DNA from: CALRQJ02 sp943370285
GTDB lineage: Bacteria; Bacteroidota; Bacteroidia; Chitinophagales; Chitinophagaceae
Reading direction: 5' to 3'
DNA: 64,000 bases
NCBI GenBank assembly: GCA_943370285.1
Contig: CALRQJ020000012.1
Coordinates: forward strand, 62,001 to 126,000
Shown here one piece after another: positions 8,633 to 17,897 of this stretch. The notes below the pieces were generated by a model. The model made no database searches. It was not told the origin of the DNA and saw only the letters and a list, made by a program, of their open reading frames with translations. The translations under genes were made by a program, and so were the position numbers. The stretch's first letter is position 1. Every line of letters starts with the position of its first letter.

Positions 8633-10690
8633 TGGTAATACAATCTTAAAAGAACTACCACTTCCTTCTTCACTTTCTACCCAAACTTTACCGCCATGTG
8701 CTTCTACTATTTGTTTGCAAATGGATAGACCTAAGCCAAAACTTTGTTCTCCTGCAGTGCCTCGTCTTTTGGCGGTTGTAAACATGTCAAACACATGTGG
8801 TATTTGTTCGGGTGCAATGCCAATACCTTTATCTTGTATCACAACCAAAATATTGTTTTGCTGCTGCTGAACTTGTACTTTAATCACAGATTCAGTTGGA
8901 CTAAACTTAATGGCATTACCAATTAAATTGGTAAACACCCTTTCCATTTTTTCTACATTGACAGAGATGAAGATTGAATCAACAGGTAAAATCGTTTCAA
9001 TTTTTTGTTGCTTTTCATTTGCCTTGAATTGCAACATAAATGCGGATTGCTTTAACAGCTGATTGATGTCTATTAATTGCTTGTTTAATTGTTCTACTGG
9101 GTTGTTATTGGCTTGTAGCAATTCATTGATTAAATGGAGTGAATTGGTGGCTGTACTTTCAATCATTTTCAACAATTGATGGTGTTGCTCGTCTTCTACA
9201 CTATCCTCCAACATAGATTGTGTTAATGCTGCAATGCCTCCAACAGGGTTACGAAGGTCATGTGCTACTACTCGTAAAATTCTGTCCTTGTCTTTATTGC
9301 TTTTTTCAAGTGCGGTCATAGCAAACTCTAGCTGTGCTTTTTGTTCATTAATTTGTTGATTCAAATTGGTAAGCACCTGTACCGTTTTCTTAGACTTTTT
9401 ATAGTTGTTAAAAATTAATACTGCAATGGCAACGGTTAACAAAGAGATAGCAACAACAATCCAAATAATTAAACGGCTCAATTGTTTGTCTTTCTCTAGT
9501 AAAGAAATTTTAAGTTCACTCTCTTTGTCTTTCAATTCTTTAGTAATGATGGTTTCCTGCGATACTTTTTTTACTGCATCAATCGAATCTCTCATGGCAA
9601 CGAAACGCTTGAAATAGGGTAATTCTTCAATTGCATTATTGTTGTGGGCATGATATGCTGCCATGTGTTTATACCAACTTAACCGGGCTTCGGCATTGGG
9701 TAAGGTATCTAAACTTAGTTTCAGTTCCTTCAATGTTTGAAGTACTGCCGGCCAGTCATTCTTTTTGCTTTGTACTTCCAATAATTGGGCTTGGCACAAC
9801 TGTGCATCGGCATATTCAGTCCCCAATTTTGTATTTAAATAAATGGCTTGTTGGTACAAGTATTCAGCACTATCTAATTGATTTTTGGCAACAAATAGCT
9901 TTGCCAAATTGCCATAAATAACGCCTTTGCAAGCAGCATATCTTCTTAGGTAAATTGCCGTATCGCCTACCATTGTTTTTTTAAATTCCTCTACTTGGTC
10001 TAATGCTAAAAGGTAATAATGTTTAGCACTATCGTATTGTTTTAATTTGGTATAGCACAAGCCAATATTGTCATATTCTTGTTGTAACACATTTGCTCTT
10101 ATGTTTTGACTTGGCAGTGTACAGGTTTGTAGTAGTCTTACTTCCTCCAAAAAACTATTTTTTGCTAAATCAAATTGCTGTTGTTTATATAAAACCAAAG
10201 CAATGTTTTTTTCAAATGCCGCTTTAAGACACCCATCTGTTGTGTTTGCTACCAGTTGCTTTCCCCTGAAGTAACTGTCATATGCTTTTGGATAATTTAA
10301 TAGGCCAACAAAGGCTGACCCTTTGAGCATCAGCAGTCCTGGAAGTTCTGCTTGTAATAGGTGATTGCTGGGTAGTTTTTCAATTATACCAATAATAGAA
10401 TCAGCATGCAATATTGTTTGCTCAAATTGCAGCAAATCTGTTTTCATTAAACAATTGGTATGATGATAATAAAATTTTTGATAGGTGTTGTGCAATGTTG
10501 TTGAATAATAAGCAGAGTCTAATACGCTTAAAGCAGTTTTAAAATTCTGAATACTGTAATGTGGCCTTAATAAATCATCATATTGCTTAATTACTTTTTG
10601 TTGAAGCGCCTTTTCTTTCTCCATATCTATGCTGTTACATGCAATGGCAAGTATTACCCAACATAGTATTAAACCTATTTTTCGAAACAT
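8624..10690 (-). CDS. TPR-containing sensor histidine kinase
   Basis: About 688 residues. An N-terminal signal-like helix ends with a possible lipobox (LAIAC, Cys18). A periplasmic region of tetratricopeptide-like repeats (~40-380) follows, with motifs such as YDNIGLCYTKLKQYDSAKHYY. Then come a membrane helix (LIIWIVVAISLLTVAIAVL), a coiled coil, a HisKA domain with VVAHDLRNP containing the phosphorylated His, and an HATPase domain with IGNAIKFSP, DKGIGI and FGLGLSICK. It should sense an envelope or growth signal and phosphorylate a response regulator, plausibly the convergent LytTR protein. ATG at 10690 gives a good signal segment; an upstream in-frame start at 10744 is less likely. Confidence 0.9.
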   Translation of the reverse strand: MFRKIGLILCWVILAIACNSIDMEKEKALQQKVIKQYDDLLRPHYSIQNFKTALSVLDSAYYSTTLHNTYQKFYYHHTNCLMKTDLLQFEQTILHADSIIGIIEKLPSNHLLQAELPGLLMLKGSAFVGLLNYPKAYDSYFRGKQLVANTTDGCLKAAFEKNIALVLYKQQQFDLAKNSFLEEVRLLQTCTLPSQNIRANVLQQEYDNIGLCYTKLKQYDSAKHYYLLALDQVEEFKKTMVGDTAIYLRRYAACKGVIYGNLAKLFVAKNQLDSAEYLYQQAIYLNTKLGTEYADAQLCQAQLLEVQSKKNDWPAVLQTLKELKLSLDTLPNAEARLSWYKHMAAYHAHNNNAIEELPYFKRFVAMRDSIDAVKKVSQETIITKELKDKESELKISLLEKDKQLSRLIIWIVVAISLLTVAIAVLIFNNYKKSKKTVQVLTNLNQQINEQKAQLEFAMTALEKSNKDKDRILRVVAHDLRNPVGGIAALTQSMLEDSVEDEQHHQLLKMIESTATNSLHLINELLQANNNPVEQLNKQLIDINQLLKQSAFMLQFKANEKQQKIETILPVDSIFISVNVEKMERVFTNLIGNAIKFSPTESVIKVQVQQQQNNILVVIQDKGIGIAPEQIPHVFDMFTTAKRRGTAGEQSFGLGLSICKQIVEAHGGKVWVESEEGSGSSFKIVLPLT

Positions 10691-10883
10691 TCTGTTGGCT
10701 TTAGTAGTTAAATCGGGTAGAATAAATATAGCTGTTAGTATCAATGACAGAAAATTAATCTGTCATTTTTTCATTGTTTTCATAACTCAAGCTATTCTTT
10801 ACATAATTCCATCAGTTTTTATGCTTTTTTAATATGTGGCATACAATTCCCTATTATAAGTCTTACAAACCATAAGCTTTATT

Positions 10884-11645
10884 ATGACTGTTAAAACAAC
10901 TAATTTTTTTGAAGCTATTGGTGATTACGGCTTATTCTTCGGCTCCTTCATAAAAAATATTTTTCGCAGGGGATTTGAGTGGAATGAATTTTTCAAACAA
11001 TGCTTTGCCGTTGGTTATAAATCTGTAGGCATCGTTGTGCTTACCGGTTTTATTATTGGTTTTGTGCTAACGCTTCAATCTATACCAACACTTAGAGATT
11101 TTGGTGCTATTAGTTATGTGCCCGGCATGGTATCTATTTCTGTTTTAAGAGAAATTGGTCCTGTCATTACCGCATTAATTTGTGCCGGTAAAATTGCTTC
11201 TAGTATTGGTGCAGAATTAAGTAGTATGAAGGTGACCGAGCAAATTGATGCGATGGAAGTATCTGGGGCTAATCCTGTACAATATTTAGTGGTAACAAAA
11301 ATTTTGGCTTGCATTGTCATGATTCCTTTGTTGACGATGTTTTCTGACTTAGCATCTTTGATTGGTGGATTTGTTGGAATGACCACAGCTGCCGATATGA
11401 GCCCCACACTCTATTTCAGAAAAAGTTTTTCAGTACTTGAATTCACTGATATTATACCCTCAGTTATTAAAACATTTTTCTTTGGTTTCGCTATTGGTTT
11501 TGTTGGATGTTATAAAGGATTTGCCGCAAAGAATGATACGGCAAGTGTCGGTATTGCAGCCAATACCGCTGTTGTTACCGCTTCTATTTGGATCATTGTG
11601 ATAGATGCTATTGCAGTACAACTAACCAGTATTTTTATTTACTAA
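10884..11645 (+). CDS. mlaE: MlaE-type ABC transporter permease
   Basis: A 253-residue integral membrane protein of the MlaE family with five or six hydrophobic segments. It shows the characteristic core around SVLREIGPVITALICAGK and GAELSSMKVTEQIDAMEV. In the Mla system this is the inner-membrane channel of the MCE complex that moves phospholipid between the inner and outer membranes. It is followed by the ATPase (6 bp gap) and the MCE-domain protein, so the three form one operon. The MlaB and MlaC parts of the proteobacterial system are absent here, as is usual in Bacteroidota. Confidence 0.92.
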   Translation: MTVKTTNFFEAIGDYGLFFGSFIKNIFRRGFEWNEFFKQCFAVGYKSVGIVVLTGFIIGFVLTLQSIPTLRDFGAISYVPGMVSISVLREIGPVITALICAGKIASSIGAELSSMKVTEQIDAMEVSGANPVQYLVVTKILACIVMIPLLTMFSDLASLIGGFVGMTTAADMSPTLYFRKSFSVLEFTDIIPSVIKTFFFGFAIGFVGCYKGFAAKNDTASVGIAANTAVVTASIWIIVIDAIAVQLTSIFIY

Positions 11646-11651
11646 ACCATC

Positions 11652-12446
11652 ATGATGCCTCAAGCAATTATTCATAATATATTAGAAAAAACTACAGCAA
11701 CTACTACATCAGTTGATGATGCTATCATCATACATATTGAAGGCTTGCAAAAATCATTCGGTGATAAACAAGTGTTGACTAATATTTCTTTACAAGTTAA
11801 AAAAGGAGAGAATGTTGTCATACTTGGTAAAAGTGGCGAAGGTAAATCTGTTACTATTAAATGTATAGTGGGCATGATTATCCCAGATGCCGGAGTAGTT
11901 GAAGTTTTTGGTAAAGATGTGTTTGCGTTAAATACAGATGAACTAAAAGAAGTACGCCAAAAAATAGGTTTCTTGTTTCAAAGTGGTGCATTGTACGATT
12001 CCATGTCCGTAAAAGAAAATTTAGCTTTTGCACTACAACGAGTGTTGCATATTAGAGATGAAGCGGTCATTGATGCTAAAATAGAGGAAGTGTTGCAGTC
12101 GGTCGGTTTAATAGATGCAATTGATAAAATGCCCGCTGAATTATCAGGTGGTATGCGTAAAAGAATTGCTTTGGCTAGAACCTTAATTGTAAATCCTGAA
12201 ATTATTCTGTACGACGAACCCACAACCGGTCTTGATGCCATAACTAGCCGAGAGATAAGTGAATTGATTTTGCAAATGCAAAAAAAATACCACACCACTT
12301 CCATCATCATTACCCATGATATGAAATGTGCCGAAATCGTTGGCGATAGAATTTTAATCATAAAAGATGGGGCATTTGGCGCCGAAGGCGACTTTGAAAC
12401 CTTAAAACATTCAACCGATACATTTATCAATTCATTTTTTATCTAA
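11652..12446 (+). CDS. mlaF: MlaF-type ABC transporter ATP-binding protein
   Basis: A 264-residue ATPase subunit. Walker A is LGKSGEGKS, the Q-loop lies in LFQSGALYDSM, the signature is LSGGMRKR, Walker B is ILYDEPTTGLD, and the H-loop is ITHD. It powers the MCE lipid transporter together with the permease just upstream and the MlaD-like protein 16 bp downstream. The N-terminus is about 20 residues longer than in typical MlaF; an internal start is possible but no strong ribosome-binding site decides it. Confidence 0.92.
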   Translation: MMPQAIIHNILEKTTATTTSVDDAIIIHIEGLQKSFGDKQVLTNISLQVKKGENVVILGKSGEGKSVTIKCIVGMIIPDAGVVEVFGKDVFALNTDELKEVRQKIGFLFQSGALYDSMSVKENLAFALQRVLHIRDEAVIDAKIEEVLQSVGLIDAIDKMPAELSGGMRKRIALARTLIVNPEIILYDEPTTGLDAITSREISELILQMQKKYHTTSIIITHDMKCAEIVGDRILIIKDGAFGAEGDFETLKHSTDTFINSFFI

Positions 12447-12462
12447 CTATTTAAACTAATTC

Positions 12463-13224
12463 ATGACAACAATAGCTTCACAAAAAATTAAAACCGGCGT
12501 ATTTGCTGCGCTTGGGTTTATTATTCTCATCCTGTTTATCTTCCTAATTGGTAGCAGGCGAAATTTGTTTTCTTCTACCTTTAATGTTAAAGGCTATTTC
12601 AACAATGTTTCCGGCTTAATGTCAGGCAATAATGTACGTTTTGCAGGCATCAATGTAGGAACGGTAAATGATATTACCATCGTAAATGACACCACGGTTT
12701 TAGTAGATATTATCTTACAACAAAACGTAAAACCTTTCATTAAAACCGATTCTAAATTAAGTATTGGTAGCGATGGTTTAATGGGAGATAAGTTACTCAC
12801 CATTTCTGCCGGCACCGATTCTTTGGGCAAGCCCATTTCAAATAATCAAACTTTACCTGTTGTTAATCCTATGGACATGGATAAAATAATGGTACGGGTA
12901 AATGGTATTGCTACAGATGCTGAAATGTTGATGAGTAATTTGGCTGGTATAACGTCTAAAATAAATGATGGCAAAGGTTCTTTGGGCCGTTTATTGAACG
13001 ATGATAAATTAGCTAGAGGCCTAGAGTCAACCATTGCTTCTACTAAACAAACAGTTCAATCCATAGACAAAGCCGCAGCCGGACTTGGCGATAATATGGA
13101 AGCAGCTAAAAAAAGTGTACTCTTTAGAGGTTACTTTAAAAACAAAGAAAAACAACGCATTAAAGATTCTATTGCTAAAGCCAAAAAAATTCAAGATTTA
13201 AAATTGAAGAAGAAGAAAAGTTAA
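12463..13224 (+). CDS. mlaD: MlaD/MCE-domain lipid transport protein
   Basis: A 253-residue protein with a single N-terminal membrane helix (~15-32) and an MCE domain (~38-120) containing YFNNVSGLMSGNNVRFAGI and later SDGLMGDKLLTI. A long helical, Lys-rich C-terminal part follows, as in periplasmic MCE proteins that assemble into hexameric rings with a lipid pore. It is the substrate-binding partner of the preceding permease and ATPase. The gene ends 8 bp before the convergent LD-carboxypeptidase. Confidence 0.9.
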   Translation: MTTIASQKIKTGVFAALGFIILILFIFLIGSRRNLFSSTFNVKGYFNNVSGLMSGNNVRFAGINVGTVNDITIVNDTTVLVDIILQQNVKPFIKTDSKLSIGSDGLMGDKLLTISAGTDSLGKPISNNQTLPVVNPMDMDKIMVRVNGIATDAEMLMSNLAGITSKINDGKGSLGRLLNDDKLARGLESTIASTKQTVQSIDKAAAGLGDNMEAAKKSVLFRGYFKNKEKQRIKDSIAKAKKIQDLKLKKKKS

Positions 13225-13231
13225 TCAAGTA

Positions 13232-14143
13232 CTATAACACTTCTTTCAAGGTAACGGAATTTTTATCAATCTTTAATGTATGTGCCACGCCAATCTTTAA
13301 TGCTACATTCTCTGTTTCATGACTAACGGGAAAGCCAAAACAAACCGGAAATTTATAGTCTTTAACATGTTCATGAATAATTTGATACACTGTTGAACCA
13401 AATGGAGTTGTGGTATCTTTCATATCACTAAATCCACCGATGATAAGCCCTTTTAAATGTTTAAATAATTCGGCTCTTTCTAATTGAATCATCATGCGGT
13501 CAATATTGTATAAATATTCGCCTACATCTTCTAAAAATAAAATTTTATGTCTGGTTTTATAGCTGGAATGTGAACCTGCTAAATGAGCAATCAACGATAA
13601 ATTGCCGCCAATTAAATCGCCTTCACAATAACCTATTTTATTTAACGGATGTGGTTCACAACTATAGTTTGCAGCTTCACCAACTATCGCATTTTTTAAA
13701 GATGCAATGTATTCGTTTTTGTAGCCTTCACCATTGAATGCGGCAGCCATTGGGGCATGCATGGTGGCAATTTGAAAATGCTGGTAAATATGGGCATGTA
13801 ACACAGTAATATCGCTAAAGCCAATAATCCATTTGGGATGTTTTTTGAATTTTTGAAAATCAATATTATCAATGATGCGGCTTAATCCGTAGCCCCCTCT
13901 ACCACATAAAATGGCTTTAATATGTGGGTCATTCATCATCTGCTGTAAGTCTTGCAAACGTTCTTTATCTGTACCACTAAAATAATGATACTGATGCCCC
14001 AACGTTTTACCCACTTTAACTTTATAGCCCCAACTTTCTAATGTTTTAATACAAGTTTCAGCATTGGTGGCAGGCATATAACCACTTGGACAAACAATGC
14101 CAATCGTATCTCCTTTTTTGAGGTAGGGTGGTACAGTAATCAT
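13232..14143 (-). CDS. LD-carboxypeptidase (peptidase family S66)
   Basis: A 303-residue cytosolic enzyme of the LdcA type that removes the terminal D-Ala from muropeptide tetrapeptides during peptidoglycan recycling. The family landmarks are present: CGRGGYG; the nucleophilic Ser in GFSDIT; LIGGNLSLIAHLAGS; the catalytic Glu in FLEDVGEYLYNIDRM; and the catalytic His in FPVSHETEN. There is no signal peptide. It lies 18 bp downstream of a paralogue with an export signal, suggesting a duplicated pair acting in two compartments. Confidence 0.92.
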   Translation of the reverse strand: MITVPPYLKKGDTIGIVCPSGYMPATNAETCIKTLESWGYKVKVGKTLGHQYHYFSGTDKERLQDLQQMMNDPHIKAILCGRGGYGLSRIIDNIDFQKFKKHPKWIIGFSDITVLHAHIYQHFQIATMHAPMAAAFNGEGYKNEYIASLKNAIVGEAANYSCEPHPLNKIGYCEGDLIGGNLSLIAHLAGSHSSYKTRHKILFLEDVGEYLYNIDRMMIQLERAELFKHLKGLIIGGFSDMKDTTTPFGSTVYQIIHEHVKDYKFPVCFGFPVSHETENVALKIGVAHTLKIDKNSVTLKEVL

Positions 14144-14161
14144 ACAACAATATTAGGGATT

Positions 14162-15283
14162 TCAAAACTTAACACGAAGTGAATCTGGTACAGCTACAGT
14201 ACTATCTTTTCCTGCCGGATCTTCGATTGTGAAAGTCGTTATAGTTGGGTTTGTAATGGAGGGTAATAAACCACTACTAGTTTCATTTAACGAAACTGCA
14301 TCTTTAGTAACTGTAAATTGATACGGCACACCAAATTTTAAAGCCCGATTATCTTTGCTATGCCCTGCAGGAAAATTAAAACAAACCGGATAATTGTACT
14401 CCTCTACTTTCTCCATGATCAACTCTTCAACCGTTTTGTAAAAGTTATCTTCTTTATCCGATTTAGTAGCGGTAAACTGACCTACCAAAAGGCCTGCTAG
14501 TCTATCTAATTTACCACTGCGTTTTAACTGCATCAACATTCTGTCAATGGTATATTTATATTCGCTAACATCTTCAATAAATAAAATTTTACCATCTGTT
14601 TTTATTTCACTTTTACTGCCTGTACAGGCAATAATCATACTTAAATTACCGCCAACAAGCGGTGCATTTATTTCACCGGGTCTGTTTAATAAATGCCCTT
14701 CAATATTGTATTGTAAACGTTTGCCAAACAAGGCATCATTCAAACTTATCAAAGAAGGGTCGGTGTCTTTACTACTAAAGCCGCTGCTCATATCTCCATG
14801 AATAGTAGCAATATTAAAGTTGCTATTTACATGCAAATGAATCGTAGTTAAATCGCTAAAGCCAATTAACCATTTGGGTTGTTGTTTAAATTTATCCCAA
14901 TTGATTTTATCAATCATCCGCATAGTGCCGTAGCCGCCTTTTGCAAATAGAATGGCTTGTATGGCATCATCATCAAGCATGGCTTGAAAGTCTGCGGCTC
15001 TCTCTTCATCCGTTCCACCAAAACGTTGCCATTTTTTGCCAACCGTATTGCCGTACTTTACATTCAAACCCCATTTTTTCATAGCTTTAAAACAGTTATC
15101 CATTTTCGCAATTTCCACCGGTCCGGCAGGGCAAGTAATACCAATCGTATCTCCGGTCTTAAGAAAAGGAGGTGTGTTAGGCTGCGGCATATGATCTCCA
15201 TTAGATCCGGCAAATAGTTTGCCCGATACTGCGGCCGCTAATCCAACAGGAATAAATGATTGCAAAAAATGTTTTCTGTTCAT
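14162..15283 (-). CDS. exported LD-carboxypeptidase (family S66) paralogue
   Basis: A 373-residue paralogue of the downstream gene. It differs in an N-terminal signal resembling a twin-arginine leader (NRKHFLQSF followed by an Ala-rich core; only Arg-Lys rather than Arg-Arg) and a ~45-residue C-terminal extension. The S66 landmarks are conserved: FAKGGYG, Ser in GFSDLT, LVGGNLSMI, Glu in FIEDVSEYKYTIDRM and His in FPAGHSKDN. It probably trims L,D- or D-linked stem peptides in the periplasm. It is the first gene of a two-gene minus-strand unit. Confidence 0.9.
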   Translation of the reverse strand: MNRKHFLQSFIPVGLAAAVSGKLFAGSNGDHMPQPNTPPFLKTGDTIGITCPAGPVEIAKMDNCFKAMKKWGLNVKYGNTVGKKWQRFGGTDEERAADFQAMLDDDAIQAILFAKGGYGTMRMIDKINWDKFKQQPKWLIGFSDLTTIHLHVNSNFNIATIHGDMSSGFSSKDTDPSLISLNDALFGKRLQYNIEGHLLNRPGEINAPLVGGNLSMIIACTGSKSEIKTDGKILFIEDVSEYKYTIDRMLMQLKRSGKLDRLAGLLVGQFTATKSDKEDNFYKTVEELIMEKVEEYNYPVCFNFPAGHSKDNRALKFGVPYQFTVTKDAVSLNETSSGLLPSITNPTITTFTIEDPAGKDSTVAVPDSLRVKF

Positions 15284-15353
15284 AAATAATAGCCCTTAAA
15301 AGTAAAACTTCCGCCACAGTAATGCATACCGTTTAAGTGGTATTTTTGTTGGC

Positions 15354-15572
15354 ATGGACAATTTTCCCTTTTATTTTAACAATTGGTGGGTCAAAATCAT
15401 TCTCACATCGGTTGTATTGCTAGTCTATGCGGTGTGGGTTTGTTACCAATTGTTTTGGAAAAAGCAAGAATGGAAATTCATCAAAAATGAAGCTGCTGCT
15501 CGATTTTATCTTCTTATCGTTTTATTGTCATTGTATTATTGGTTTACAATGAATATTAAGCCAATCTCCTAA
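15354..15572 (+). CDS. small two-helix membrane protein, function unknown
   Basis: A 72-residue protein with two hydrophobic segments (~12-32 and ~50-66) separated by a basic, Trp- and Lys-rich loop. I do not recognise a family. It is divergent from the LD-carboxypeptidase pair and precedes metG. A TATTTTTG element at 15341-15348 ends only 5 bp before the ATG, so the transcript may be leaderless; I found no matching TTTG box upstream. Confidence 0.65.
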   Translation: MDNFPFYFNNWWVKIILTSVVLLVYAVWVCYQLFWKKQEWKFIKNEAAARFYLLIVLLSLYYWFTMNIKPIS

Positions 15573-15686
15573 TTGCTTATTTTTGCAGCCCTTTAGAGTT
15601 ATGGTAGTCGGCAGAAGTACATACTTCAACAGCCGTTGCGTCGCACTCTTGTACTTTAGAATCGTTAAGCAGCAAAAAAGAAAAAT

Positions 15687-17825
15687 ATGAATCAGCCTAA
15701 GCGCTATTTAATAACAGCAGCATTACCTTACGCCAACGGATTAAAACATATTGGGCATTTGGCAGGGGCTTACTTGCCGGCAGATATTTATGTACGTTAC
15801 CTTAAAGCCCAAAAAAGAGATGTAGTGTTTGTTTGTGGAAGTGATGAGCATGGAACGGCTATTCCTATTCAAGCCAAAAAAGAAGGTACAACAGCACAAG
15901 CTATTATAGATAAATACCATCCCATCATTGAACAGAATTTCAAAGATTTGGGTATTCAGTTCGATATTTATCACCGCACTTCTTCTCCCTTACACCACGA
16001 AACCGCACAGGAATTTTTTGCTGCATTAGAAAGCCGTGGCGAATTAGAAGTAAAAGAATCCGAACAATATTTTGATGAACAGGCACAAATTTTTTTAGCC
16101 GATCGTTACATCAAAGGCACTTGTCCCAATTGTGGCTACGATGGTGCTTATGGCGATCAATGTGAAAAATGCGGTAAGAGTTTAAGCCCCGAAGAATTAA
16201 TTAATCCGGTGTCTACACTTAGCGGACAAGCACCTATCAAAAAATCAACCCAACACTGGTATTTGCCTTTAAATAAGCATGAAGATTTTCTAAGAGACTG
16301 GATTTTAGTACAACATAAAGACGATTGGAGAGCCAATGTATTGGGCCAATGTAAAAGTTGGATTGACGGGGGCTTACAACCAAGAGCTGTTACAAGAGAT
16401 TTGGATTGGGGGGTTCAGGTGAAGCGAATGGTCAATGGTCAATGGTCAATGGTAGATGGTAAGGTGCTCTATGTTTGGTTTGATGCGCCAATTGGTTATA
16501 TCTCAGCCACAAAACAATGGGCAATAGACAACGGAAAAGATTGGACACCTTATTGGCAAGATAAGGACACTAAACTGGTACATTTTATTGGTAAAGACAA
16601 TATTGTTTTTCATGCCATTATTTTTCCGGTAATGCTACAATTGCATGGCGATATTTTACCAGATAATGTGCCATCGAACGAGTTTATGAATTTAGAAGGC
16701 GATAAAATGAGTACGAGCCGTGGATGGAGTATTGAAATGGATGATTATATCAACGATTGGATTAAGAAAGAAAACGGTGGCGAAAGCATGGCTGACGTAC
16801 TTCGTTATTATTTAACAGCTATTGCACCCGAAACAAAAGACAGTGAGTTTACTTGGAAAGGTTTTCAAGATGCCAACAATAGCGAATTGGTGAGTGTGTT
16901 TGGCAATTACGTCAATAGAACTTTTGTGCTGATGCATAAATTGTGTAACGGTAAAGTGCCGCCATTTCACAACGAATTAATTGATGAATTAGACAAGCAA
17001 TTGATATTGGATATTGCTGCATCAAAAAACAAAATTGAACAATTACTCGAAGGATACAAATTTAGAGAAGCACAATTTGATGTGATTGATTTGGCCAGAA
17101 AAGCCAACCAGTACATGCAGAAAAAAGAGCCATGGATAGTGGTGAAGCAACTGGCAGAAAATCCTGAGGTGCAAAAACTTATTGATAATTGTTTGCATTT
17201 GTGCTTACAACTCACCGCCAATCTTGCAATATTGATTCATCCATTTCTACCTTTTACAGCCAAGAAAATGTGTTACATGATGAAGGTAGTAGATAAGATG
17301 TTGGAATGGGAAAATGCAGGTTCGGTAAAGTTGTTGAAAACGGGTTATAGTTTAAGAGCCCCTGAGTTATTGTTTAGAAAAATTGAGCAAGAAGAGATTG
17401 ATACTCAAATAGCAAAATTAAAAGGGAAGAGCAATATGATAGAGAATGAAAAGCAAGCTGTTTCGGTTGACCCAACACCTACGCCGTTAGCCATAAAACC
17501 TGAAATCTTATTTGATGATTTTGCTAAGATTGATTTGAGAATTGGAACTATTGTCAGCGCTGAAAAAGTAGAAAAAGCAGATAAGTTATTAAAGCTTCAA
17601 GTTGATTTGGGTGTTGAAACAAGAACGATTGTGAGCGGTATTGCTTTGCACTTTAAGCCTGAAGCTATTGTAGGCAAACAAGTAACTGTAGTCTGCAACT
17701 TGGCTCCAAGAAAAATGAGAGGCATAGAAAGTAACGGAATGATTTTAATGGCCGAAGACAAAGCAGGTAAACTCCATTTTGTTAATCCCGATGGTGTAAT
17801 AGATGCAGGAAGTACGGTAAGTTAA
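15687..17825 (+). CDS. metG: methionyl-tRNA synthetase with C-terminal tRNA-binding domain
   Basis: A 712-residue class I aminoacyl-tRNA synthetase. The HIGH motif is in GLKHIGHLAG, a zinc knuckle is in CPNCGYDGAYGDQCEKC, the KMSKS motif appears as DKMSTSRG, an anticodon-binding helical domain follows, and residues ~600-712 form the EMAP-II-like tRNA-binding domain (FDDFAKIDLRIGTIVSAEK). It charges tRNA-Met. Just before the conserved VLYVWFDAPIGY block, a short segment is encoded by a seven-base tandem repeat at 16430-16457, which looks like an in-frame expansion. It ends at a strong bidirectional terminator. Confidence 0.96.
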   Translation: MNQPKRYLITAALPYANGLKHIGHLAGAYLPADIYVRYLKAQKRDVVFVCGSDEHGTAIPIQAKKEGTTAQAIIDKYHPIIEQNFKDLGIQFDIYHRTSSPLHHETAQEFFAALESRGELEVKESEQYFDEQAQIFLADRYIKGTCPNCGYDGAYGDQCEKCGKSLSPEELINPVSTLSGQAPIKKSTQHWYLPLNKHEDFLRDWILVQHKDDWRANVLGQCKSWIDGGLQPRAVTRDLDWGVQVKRMVNGQWSMVDGKVLYVWFDAPIGYISATKQWAIDNGKDWTPYWQDKDTKLVHFIGKDNIVFHAIIFPVMLQLHGDILPDNVPSNEFMNLEGDKMSTSRGWSIEMDDYINDWIKKENGGESMADVLRYYLTAIAPETKDSEFTWKGFQDANNSELVSVFGNYVNRTFVLMHKLCNGKVPPFHNELIDELDKQLILDIAASKNKIEQLLEGYKFREAQFDVIDLARKANQYMQKKEPWIVVKQLAENPEVQKLIDNCLHLCLQLTANLAILIHPFLPFTAKKMCYMMKVVDKMLEWENAGSVKLLKTGYSLRAPELLFRKIEQEEIDTQIAKLKGKSNMIENEKQAVSVDPTPTPLAIKPEILFDDFAKIDLRIGTIVSAEKVEKADKLLKLQVDLGVETRTIVSGIALHFKPEAIVGKQVTVVCNLAPRKMRGIESNGMILMAEDKAGKLHFVNPDGVIDAGSTVS
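16430..16457 (+). repeat. seven-base tandem repeat inside metG
   Basis: Three perfect copies of GGTCAAT (16430-16450) are followed by a degenerate copy, GGTAGAT. Three copies make 21 bases, so the frame is kept and the peptide VNGQWSM is added in a loop. Related strings (GGTCAAC, GGTCCAT) occur in the non-coding repeat region near 33.1 kb. Confidence 0.9.
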
Positions 17826-17845
17826 TATTCGTTTATTAGTAAATG

Positions 17846-17881
17846 AAGAAAGCCACAAAGTGTACACTTTGTGGCTTTCTT
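17846..17881. terminator. bidirectional terminator between metG and the nuclease gene
   Basis: A perfect 36-bp palindrome centred on GTGTACAC, with A-rich left and T-rich right ends, so it folds into a U-tailed hairpin in either direction. It lies 20 bp after metG and 16 bp after the convergent MBL-fold gene. Confidence 0.9.
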
Positions 17882-17897
17882 ATTGTAGTTTGTTTGA

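Noticed and set aside
15578..15585. TATTTTTG as a metG promoter
   Set aside because: The -7 element fits, but no TTTG or TTG box occurs at the right distance upstream; left out of the feature list.
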